Positions 6,375-11,746 of a stretch of 11,746 nt of DNA are shown in pieces; position 1 is the first letter of the stretch; every line of letters starts with the position of its first letter. Source of the stretch: an uncultured Blautia sp. Lineage in GTDB: Bacteria; Bacillota; Clostridia; Lachnospirales; Lachnospiraceae. The notes beneath the pieces were generated by a model, which saw nothing but the letters and a program-made list of their open reading frames with translations, had not been told where the DNA came from and searched no databases. The DNA lies in assembly GCA_902476765.1 (NCBI GenBank), contig CABSEJ010000106.1, positions 1-11,746 on the forward strand, read 5' to 3'. A program made the translations under genes and the position numbers.

Positions 6375-7949
6375 ATGAAAAGAAGATTTAGCGCAATCGT
6401 ATTAAGTGTGTTGATGACAGCCGCCGTCATGATGTCAGGATGTACGGGACAGGAGTCTGGCAGTACAGGAGAAAGCCAGAACAAGACGGAGACCGGGGCA
6501 AAGGGGGATGAGACGCTGATAGTCCTTACCGGAAGCGATGCCTCCACCTTTGACCCTCATTTTTGTACAGATTCAGCCACAGAAATTTTTAACAAAAATA
6601 TTTACAATAATCTGGTGAGATTTAATAAGGATATGGAGATAGAGCCGGACCTGGCCAAGGAGTGGACAGTATCTGAGGACAGCCTCACCTGGACCTTTCA
6701 GCTGGAAGAAGGAGTAAAATTTCATGATGGCACAGATTTTAATGCAGAAGCTGTGAAAACTACTTTTGAGAGAGTTTTGGATGAAAGCTTAGGCTCCCCC
6801 AGACGTTCGGTTTTAGAAGTTATCAAAGAAATCAATGCTGTAGACGAATATACCGTGGATATTGTCACAGAAACACCCTGTGGTTCCTTATTGCAGCAGC
6901 TCTGCCACCCTGTAGCTGCCATTATCAGCCCTGCTGCTATAGAAGAGTATGGAACAGATATTTCCACACATCCTGTGGGAACCGGCCCCTATAAATTTAA
7001 AGAGTGGAAAACAGGGGAAGCGGTTATTATGGAAAGGAACGATGACTACTTTAAAGGGGCTCCCCAGGTTGCTGCCGTTGAATTCCGGGTGGTTCCGGAA
7101 GATGCTACAAGGGCACTGCTGATTCAGTCCGGCCAAGCAGATGTGGCCCTCAGGCTGCCTGTCACAGAAACTCAGCGTCTGGAAAGCGACGCTAATGTAA
7201 CCATAGAAGAGGGAAATACAGTCATGACCATGTATGTGGCCCTGAACAACAGCAAAGGTGTGCTGCAGGATGTAAGAGTAAGGCAGGCGATGAACTATGC
7301 TGTGGATAAAGATGTGATTGTAAATGATATTTTAGGCGGACTGGCTACTGTAGCAGACGCACCTATTGCGCCGGATACCTGGGGCTATACGTCTACGAAA
7401 ACCTATGAATGTGACGTAGAAAAAGCAAAGGAGCTTCTGGCGGAAGCTGGCTATCCGGATGGAATCGAGCTGGAGCTTTGGACACCGGTAGGCCGCTATC
7501 TGATGGATACTCAGGTATGTGAGAATCTTCAGGCGCAGTGGGAAAAAGCAGGCATAAAAGTGAATATCAGACAGTGGGAGTTCCAGGCTTTGATGTCAGA
7601 AGTGAAAAAAGGAGAATTTGACATGGTTCTGTTAGGGTGGAGTCCTTCCACCGGAGATGCAGACCAGGGCTTATATCCTGTTTTTCATTCCTCACAGTTC
7701 CCTCCAAATTCCAACAGGGCCTTTTACAATAATCCTGAGGTGGACCAGCTTTTAGAGGGGGCAAAGACAGAGGTGGACGAAGAAACCCGTATGGAAATGT
7801 ACAAGAATGCAGAGCAGCTTATTATGGATGATGCAGCCTGGACCTTCTTGTATTATCCCAAGCAGGCTCTTACATACAGGAGCAATATTTCCGGAATTGA
7901 GATGCTGCCTACCGAACATATTTTGTTGGAAAATGTAGTAAAAGAGTAG
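6375..7949 (+). CDS. ABC transporter family 5 solute-binding lipoprotein (DppA/NikA/OppA-like)
   Basis: The extracellular receptor of the importer, anchored to the outer face of the membrane. Of 524 residues, the N-terminus is a lipoprotein signal: basic KRR, a hydrophobic stretch (about 7-20) and a lipobox ending at Cys23, followed by a Ser/Gly/Thr/Glu-rich linker (24-45). The mature domain has the family 5 opening block, with PDLAKEW then W-x-F-x-L-x-x-G-V-K-F-H-D-G near residues 94-120, and the usual domain III region late in the chain. Length fits the family. Relatives bind peptides, nickel-histidine complexes, glutathione, opines and, in an EDTA degrader, metal chelates. The neighbouring epimerase and lyase suggest an anionic aminopolycarboxylate rather than ordinary peptides, but ligand residues cannot be assigned from sequence alone. 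SD AGGGAGG (6363-6369) overlaps the lyase stop codon. Confidence 0.94.
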   Translation: MKRRFSAIVLSVLMTAAVMMSGCTGQESGSTGESQNKTETGAKGDETLIVLTGSDASTFDPHFCTDSATEIFNKNIYNNLVRFNKDMEIEPDLAKEWTVSEDSLTWTFQLEEGVKFHDGTDFNAEAVKTTFERVLDESLGSPRRSVLEVIKEINAVDEYTVDIVTETPCGSLLQQLCHPVAAIISPAAIEEYGTDISTHPVGTGPYKFKEWKTGEAVIMERNDDYFKGAPQVAAVEFRVVPEDATRALLIQSGQADVALRLPVTETQRLESDANVTIEEGNTVMTMYVALNNSKGVLQDVRVRQAMNYAVDKDVIVNDILGGLATVADAPIAPDTWGYTSTKTYECDVEKAKELLAEAGYPDGIELELWTPVGRYLMDTQVCENLQAQWEKAGIKVNIRQWEFQALMSEVKKGEFDMVLLGWSPSTGDADQGLYPVFHSSQFPPNSNRAFYNNPEVDQLLEGAKTEVDEETRMEMYKNAEQLIMDDAAWTFLYYPKQALTYRSNISGIEMLPTEHILLENVVKE

Positions 7950-7966
7950 GACAGTTACAGGAAGAC

Positions 7967-7972
7967 AGGAGG
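7967..7972 (+). promoter_or_regulatory. Shine-Dalgarno fixing the TTG start of dppB
   Basis: AGGAGG with a seven-base spacer to TTG 7980. There is no ATG before the first membrane helix, so TTG initiation is well supported. Confidence 0.8.
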
Positions 7973-7979
7973 AGATATT

Positions 7980-8900
7980 TTGCTGAAATTTATTTTAAAG
8001 AAGATTTTATTTACCTGCATTGTTTTGGTGGGAGCGGCTACCTGTGCATTTCTCCTTCTTCATGCAATACCAGGTGATACGGCGGAAGCCCTGGCAGGCC
8101 CTCAGGCCACGGCGGAGGATGTGGAAAACCTGCGCCAGGCCATGAACCTGGATAAGCCTCTGATAGAGCAGTATGTCAATTATATGGCAGGGCTGCTTCA
8201 CGGAGACCTGGGCTATTCCTACCGTTCCAATCAGCCGGTTATGACTTTGATGGCATCTGCACTGCCGGCTACACTGCAGCTGGCAGTGTGCAGTATGGTG
8301 ATTGCTATTCTTATCGGAGTTCCTGTAGGTATTTTTGCCGCTATTCACCGTGGTAAAATAGGGGATACCATAGCAATGGTACTGGCCTTTTTGGGAGTTT
8401 CCATGCCCTCCTTTTGGCTGGCCCTTCTGCTGATTATTGAGTTTTCTGTAAGACACCCCTGGTTTCCTTTTTACGGAAGAGAAGGCTGGAGCAGCTTTGT
8501 CCTGCCTTCCCTTACCCTGGGGCTGGGAGTAGCGGCCAATATTGCCAGACTTACCAGAACAAGTATGCTGGAAGTGCTGGGCCAGGACTACATCAGAACG
8601 GCCAAGGGAAAAGGAGTAAGGAGACAAAAAGTAATCTGGATGCATGCTCTGAGAAACGCTGCGGTACCTGTGGTGACGATTATCGGGCTTCAATTCGGGG
8701 TTCTGCTGGGAGGACAGGTCGTAACGGAAACCGTATTCTCCTGGCCGGGTGTAGGGAGAATGATTGTAGATGCCTTAAATACCCGTGATTTGCAGATTAT
8801 CCAGGGCGGTATTCTGATTTTGGCCTTTACCTTTACCATGATTAACCTTCTTACAGACTTTGTCTATGCTCTCATAGACCCCCGCATCAGGAATAAATAG
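7980..8900 (+). CDS. dppB: Dpp/Opp-type ABC transporter permease (DppB-like)
   Basis: An integral membrane subunit forming half of the translocation channel. Its 306 residues have six likely membrane helices: about 9-30, 98-122, 130-154, 172-190, 228-248 and 275-297. The first helix is followed by the DppB-type external segment with LLLHAIPGD (25-33) and a GDLGYSYR motif (75-82). The EAA loop that couples to the ATPases runs about 203-230 (QDYIRTAKGKG ... HALRNAAVPV). ETVFSWPGVGR (250-260) is a hallmark of this subunit. It starts 30 nt after the binding-protein gene, with no terminator between, and 12 nt before the partner permease. Confidence 0.95.
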   Translation: MLKFILKKILFTCIVLVGAATCAFLLLHAIPGDTAEALAGPQATAEDVENLRQAMNLDKPLIEQYVNYMAGLLHGDLGYSYRSNQPVMTLMASALPATLQLAVCSMVIAILIGVPVGIFAAIHRGKIGDTIAMVLAFLGVSMPSFWLALLLIIEFSVRHPWFPFYGREGWSSFVLPSLTLGLGVAANIARLTRTSMLEVLGQDYIRTAKGKGVRRQKVIWMHALRNAAVPVVTIIGLQFGVLLGGQVVTETVFSWPGVGRMIVDALNTRDLQIIQGGILILAFTFTMINLLTDFVYALIDPRIRNK

Positions 8901-8912
8901 GAGGGAAAATTT

Positions 8913-9740
8913 ATGGCTGTATTAAAAAAATTACTGAGAAATCCCAGCGCAGTGGTAGGGCTTTGTATCCTCCTTTTGCTGATTATTGTAAGTATTGTGG
9001 GACCCTTTCTGGTGCAGTCTCCTTATGAGCAGGACACGGCTATGAAGCTGCTGCCGCCATCGGGAGAGCATTGGTTCGGAACAGATGATTTTGGAAGAGA
9101 TGTTTTCAGCCGTATTGTTACCGGCGCCCATTATTCTCTTACAGCCGGATTTATTTCGGTTATTTTAGGCCTGACGGGAGGCCTGGTGCTGGGAGCCTTT
9201 GCAGGCTATTATGGAGGTATTGCTGACCAGGTAATCATGATGCTGTGCAATATTCTTCTGTCTTTTCCAAGTGTGCTTTTGGCTATGGCTATCGTGATGG
9301 TTATGGAACCAGGCATCTATACACCTATGGTGGCGGTGGGAGTAAGCTCTATTCCTGTATTTGCCCGGCTGGTAAGAGCCCAGTTTATGTCTCTTAGGGA
9401 AAGCTGCTTTGTAGAGGCTGTGCGTTCTTCAGGAGCCGGAGACATGAGGATTATATTCCGGCATTTACTGCCAAATTCTATTGGACCTATTATCATACAG
9501 GCCACTTTAAGGATTGGCTCTTCCATTCTGCTGGCTGCTACCCTGAGCTTCCTGGGTCTGGGAGCCCAGCCGCCTACCCCGGAATGGGGCTCCATGCTCA
9601 GCGCAGCCAGAAACTACATTTGGACGGCTCCTCACCTGGCTATTGTACCGGGATTGGCAATCACCATTACTGTAATATCTGTAAACTTGATTGGCGATGC
9701 GCTGAGAGATTATTTAGACCCCAGAACAAGGAATATGTAG
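8913..9740 (+). CDS. dppC: Dpp/Opp-type ABC transporter permease (DppC-like)
   Basis: The second channel subunit, 275 residues. The cytoplasmic N-terminus leads to helix 1 (about 13-33), then the DppC hallmark HWFGTDDFGRDVFSR (53-67). Further helices lie near 75-100, 105-130, 137-155, 203-220 and 243-262. The EAA loop is about 166-195 (FVEAVRSSGAG ... HLLPNSIGPII), and the TLSFLGLGAQPPTPEWG block (210-226) is typical. SD TAGGAGGG ends about 8 nt before ATG. With the other four genes it completes a full importer: receptor, two permeases, two ATPases. The next gene starts 18 nt downstream, so it is likely co-transcribed. Confidence 0.95.
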   Translation: MAVLKKLLRNPSAVVGLCILLLLIIVSIVGPFLVQSPYEQDTAMKLLPPSGEHWFGTDDFGRDVFSRIVTGAHYSLTAGFISVILGLTGGLVLGAFAGYYGGIADQVIMMLCNILLSFPSVLLAMAIVMVMEPGIYTPMVAVGVSSIPVFARLVRAQFMSLRESCFVEAVRSSGAGDMRIIFRHLLPNSIGPIIIQATLRIGSSILLAATLSFLGLGAQPPTPEWGSMLSAARNYIWTAPHLAIVPGLAITITVISVNLIGDALRDYLDPRTRNM

Positions 9741-9758
9741 TAAAAGGAATGTGGAAAT

Positions 9759-10595
9759 ATGGCAAGAAGAGTACAGGTGACACTTACGGGAAATGAAGGA
9801 AAATTATTGATTGCAAAGGCGGCAAAGCAGACAGAGCAGGTACGAAAATGCCTGGAGGGGCATAAATTACTGCTGTGCGGGGGAACTACGGTTTCTGCCT
9901 TTTCAGAGGAACTGGGATTTGAACCTTTGCGTATATCGGGAAGAATAGAAGCTACCGGAACCCGAACCGCTCTGCAGGTATCCGATGCACCACACAATTT
10001 GCTGATTGAAAACGGCATCAGCAGAAATGTAGATAATCAGATACAGGCAGTAATGGAAACCATGGATGCAGATGATTTGATTGTGGTGGGGGCCAATGCT
10101 ATTGACACTGCAGGCCGGGCAGCCCTGGCCTTTGCCGCCCTTGGAGGAGGCAGCAGGGGATATGCCCTGCACAGTGCTTATATGCAGGGTGTGCCTATGC
10201 TGATATTGGCAGGTTTGAATAAATTGATTCCTGATTTAGGAAGCGCTCAGGCCCACAGCGGACGAAAGGGGATAGATTGCTCCATGGGGGCAGCTATCGG
10301 CCTTTATAATCTGTTTGGCCTTATTATAACGGAGATTAAAGCCTTTGAGATTTTGTTTGGCATAGAAGCTGTAGTGATTGCAGGCAGTGGAATCCATTCC
10401 GGTGAAGGTTCCAGAACCTTTGTGCTTTATGGGGAGGATAATAATATTCAAAAGGCCTGGGAACTGTGTCTGGCCATTAAAGGAACCGGGCTGTCTGCCT
10501 GTAAAGAGAGCTTGATGACCTGCATTGGCGGATGTAAGCATTGCCAGAGACACCAGGGCTGTTACTATAAAATGACGGCATTGGGTGAGCCGTAA
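9759..10595 (+). CDS. unrecognised conserved-looking protein with Cys-rich C-terminal tail
   Basis: I do not recognise this family with confidence. It has 278 residues, no signal peptide and no convincing membrane helix. It reads as alternating beta/alpha with glycine-rich turns: LLLCGGTTVSAF (37-48), DDLIVVGANAID (105-116), ALGGGSRG (127-134), and GVPMLILAGLNKLIPD (144-159). The middle pattern loosely recalls the isomerase/CoA-transferase/DeoR-type (ISOCOT) fold, where a G-A-x-x-I-D strand and a GVP-type strand line a sugar- or acyl-binding pocket; this is a weak analogy. The C-terminus carries C248, C255, C259, C262 and C268 (C-x6-C-x3-C-x2-C-x5-C), suited to Zn or Fe-S binding. An AAAGGA SD precedes ATG 9759. 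Its place 18 nt after dppC and before the operon terminator makes it the eighth operon gene, probably acting on a product of the lyase/epimerase route or on its regulation. Confidence 0.8.
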   Translation: MARRVQVTLTGNEGKLLIAKAAKQTEQVRKCLEGHKLLLCGGTTVSAFSEELGFEPLRISGRIEATGTRTALQVSDAPHNLLIENGISRNVDNQIQAVMETMDADDLIVVGANAIDTAGRAALAFAALGGGSRGYALHSAYMQGVPMLILAGLNKLIPDLGSAQAHSGRKGIDCSMGAAIGLYNLFGLIITEIKAFEILFGIEAVVIAGSGIHSGEGSRTFVLYGEDNNIQKAWELCLAIKGTGLSACKESLMTCIGGCKHCQRHQGCYYKMTALGEP

Positions 10596-10606
10596 GAATT
10601 CCGTCA

Positions 10607-10620
10607 GGTTCACCTCCTTA
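10607..10620 (+). other. anti-Shine-Dalgarno-like motif in the operon 3' UTR
   Basis: GGTTCACCTCCTTA begins 12 nt after the last operon stop. It matches the 3' end of bacterial 16S rRNA (GGATCACCTCCTTA in E. coli) at 13 of 14 positions. It is not an rRNA gene fragment as far as flanks show. It could pair with AGGAGG sites on this or other mRNAs, or be chance. Confidence 0.35.
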
Positions 10621-10650
10621 GCGGAAAACCGTCTAATGACTGCCATTAGG

Positions 10651-10691
10651 GAGCAGAAGGAAACAGAGAAAAGTTTTCTTCTGCTCTTTTT
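10651..10691 (+). terminator. Rho-independent terminator of the transport/lyase operon
   Basis: Arms 10651-10663 and 10674-10686 form a 13-bp stem (GAGCAGAA pairing with TTCTGCTC, plus one G-T pair and an A-T end) with a 10-nt loop, followed by five T residues. A small hairpin CTAATG/CATTAG (10633-10649) lies just upstream. Confidence 0.9.
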
Positions 10692-10693
10692 GA

Positions 10694-10722
10694 TTGAAAA
10701 ATATATGTTCAGCCGTTATAAT
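10694..10722 (+). promoter_or_regulatory. sigma-A promoter of the SagB-type gene
   Basis: TTGAAA (10694-10699), a 17-bp spacer and TATAAT (10717-10722) predict a start near 10729 and a leader of about 62 nt. It begins immediately after the operon terminator, so the downstream genes form a separate transcription unit. Confidence 0.85.
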
Positions 10723-10790
10723 AAAGAATCTAAAACAGGACAACAACTATAAGGTATGGATTGGCATTTTATAGGGAGGTTTAAAGGCCT

Positions 10791-11600
10791 ATGAATGAAA
10801 AAACAAAATATGAAATACTAAAAAACAGAGAGCTGTTAAAAGGGTATCATCCCGGCTATGCAGATGCGGAAGAGACTGACCAGCAGCAGAAGCTGCCATC
10901 TATCTCATGCCTGAAGGAGGGCCGGAATAAACAGAGAATACCATTGCCTGCAGATTTTTCTTCCCTCTCCATAAAAGGGAATTACCTGGAACTGACTATG
11001 GGCAGAGAAAGCAGAAGAAAATATAGGGAGGATAAGCTGACAGTCACAGAATTGTCCTACCTTCTCTGGGCCACCCAGGGTGTCCGCCGGATGGCAGGAC
11101 ATAAAAACCCGGTGACCTTTCGGAATGTGCCCTCGGCAGGCTCCCGGCATCCGTTGGAAACCTACCTGTTTCTGGGAAAAGTGGATGGTATACGCCCGGG
11201 TATCTATCACTATTTGCCAGAGAAACATGAGCTGGAGCTTTGGGAAGACAGGCAGGATTATCAGGAAGAATTAGCCCGGGCACTGGGAGGGCAGCCCTTT
11301 GCGGCCCAGGCGCCTGTGATGTTTGTGTGGAGCGCCCTGCCTTACCGGACAGAGTGGCGTTATGGGCGGATGGCTTCTAAGTATATTCTCATAGACGCCG
11401 GACATGTGTGCCAAAGCCTTTACATGGCCTGCCAGTCTATAGGGCTGGGAACCTGCGCCATAGGGGCCTACAACCAGGAAGAATTGGACGAGCTTTTAGG
11501 CTTTGAACCGGGACCTTCCGGAGATAAGCTTTATGAATGTGCCATATATGCGGCCCCAGTGGGCAAAGCAGTATCCGGGTTCCCAGACGTGTCTGTTTAG
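10791..11600 (+). CDS. SagB/ThcOx-type FMN nitroreductase-family oxidoreductase
   Basis: A flavin-dependent oxidoreductase of the SagB-type dehydrogenase branch of the nitroreductase superfamily, probably cytoplasmic. Of 269 residues, an N-terminal 60 with no clear domain precedes RESRRKYRE (72-80, flavin-phosphate arginines), PSAGSRHPLETYLF (114-127, the SagB-type hallmark) and GIYHY (137-141). The segment SKYILIDAGHVCQSLYMAC (196-214) and GLGTCAIGAYNQEELDELLG (218-237) complete the flavin-binding dimer fold. In toxin/RiPP clusters SagB oxidises azolines to azoles, but no cyclodehydratase (YcaO) or precursor is in view. Stand-alone relatives in Clostridia are common and of unproven role. SD AGGGAGGT (10773-10780) is 10 nt before ATG. 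It has its own promoter and is followed after 21 nt by a CcdA-like gene, suggesting a redox unit (inference). Confidence 0.92.
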   Translation: MNEKTKYEILKNRELLKGYHPGYADAEETDQQQKLPSISCLKEGRNKQRIPLPADFSSLSIKGNYLELTMGRESRRKYREDKLTVTELSYLLWATQGVRRMAGHKNPVTFRNVPSAGSRHPLETYLFLGKVDGIRPGIYHYLPEKHELELWEDRQDYQEELARALGGQPFAAQAPVMFVWSALPYRTEWRYGRMASKYILIDAGHVCQSLYMACQSIGLGTCAIGAYNQEELDELLGFEPGPSGDKLYECAIYAAPVGKAVSGFPDVSV

Positions 11601-11605
11601 ATATT

Positions 11606-11612
11606 AAGGAGG
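11606..11612 (+). promoter_or_regulatory. Shine-Dalgarno fixing the GTG start of the ccdA-like gene
   Basis: AAGGAGG with a nine-base spacer to GTG 11622. There is no other start before the CcdA motif. Confidence 0.75.
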
Positions 11613-11621
11613 AAAGATTTA

Positions 11622-11746
11622 GTGACTTACTTAATTACTTTTTTAGAAGGACTGATAACGTTTATTTCTCCATGCCTTCTTCCTATGCTTCCGGTATATG
11701 TGGCATATTTTGCCGGAGGAGAAGCTGAGGGAAAAAGGCGTTCTCC
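11622..11746 (+). CDS. ccdA: CcdA-like thiol-disulfide exchange membrane protein (5' part only)
   Basis: Only the first 41 codons are in the window; the gene runs off the right edge. Translation from GTG 11622 gives a hydrophobic first helix with the CcdA/DsbD hallmark FLEGLITFISPCLLPMLPVY (residues 7-26), including the redox Cys followed by the Pro-x-Leu-Pro turn. Full-length relatives are six-helix membrane proteins of about 220-240 residues that pass electrons from cytoplasmic thioredoxin to extracytoplasmic thioredoxin-like proteins. It starts 21 nt after the SagB-type gene with no terminator between, so co-transcription is likely. No cytochrome c maturation genes are visible. Confidence 0.85.
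   Translation, partial: MTYLITFLEGLITFISPCLLPMLPVYVAYFAGGEAEGKRRS

Noticed and set aside
8007..8693. Long minus-strand open frame inside dppB
   Set aside because: Antisense to a clear permease gene, with a His/Gln/Ser-rich shadow composition and no domain.
9987..10595. C-x3-C-x2-C as evidence for a radical SAM enzyme
   Set aside because: The motif is at the C-terminus, with additional cysteines and without the surrounding radical SAM barrel elements.
10236..10646. Minus-strand open frame starting near an AAGGAGG-like sequence (reverse of the anti-SD motif)
   Set aside because: It lies almost wholly antisense to the well-supported 9759-10595 gene, its composition is that of a shadow frame, and the SD-like site falls inside the frame and not ahead of its start.

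Overview
The window looks like chromosomal DNA from a low-to-mid G+C Gram-positive gut-type anaerobe, most plausibly a Lachnospiraceae/Clostridia member. This is inferred from strong AGGAGG ribosome binding sites, frequent TTG/GTG starts, sigma-A type promoters, Rho-independent terminators, a lipoprotein (not free periplasmic) binding protein, and the style of the AraC regulator. No phage, IS, integrase, CRISPR or toxin-antitoxin genes are visible.

Layout. (1) 4-130: a tRNA-Lys(CTT) gene with its own terminator. (2) 226-1150: a minus-strand AraC-family regulator whose stop codon lies inside a bidirectional terminator hairpin. (3) 1151-1515: a divergent control region with a near-perfect sigma-A promoter facing the regulator. 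The promoter facing the operon has a perfect -10 but no recognisable -35, and a tandem 11-bp repeat sits just upstream. (4) 1516-10595: one tightly packed eight-gene operon. Its order is two Dpp/Opp-type ATPases, an MmgE/PrpD-family protein, an argininosuccinate-lyase-like C-N lyase, a family 5 solute-binding lipoprotein, two permeases, and an unrecognised protein with a cysteine-rich tail. (5) 10651-10691: operon terminator. (6) 10694-11600: a promoter and a stand-alone SagB-type nitroreductase. (7) 11622 to the window end: the start of a CcdA-like membrane protein.

How the genes may work together. The five transporter genes make a complete import system. The two enzymes placed inside it are the same two families (MmgE/PrpD epimerase plus argininosuccinate-lyase-like C-N lyase) that, in an Agrobacterium strain able to use iminodisuccinate, epimerise and then split that aminopolycarboxylate into fumarate and aspartate. 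EDDS lyase belongs to the same lyase group. The best hypothesis is therefore an inducible operon that imports a dicarboxyethyl-amine (an N-substituted aspartate, opine-like or chelator-like compound, possibly metal-bound), sets its stereochemistry and releases fumarate plus an amine or amino acid. The substrate is not readable from sequence. The lyase lacks the usual catalytic-region His, and the eighth gene has no function I recognise; these are the two most novel points.
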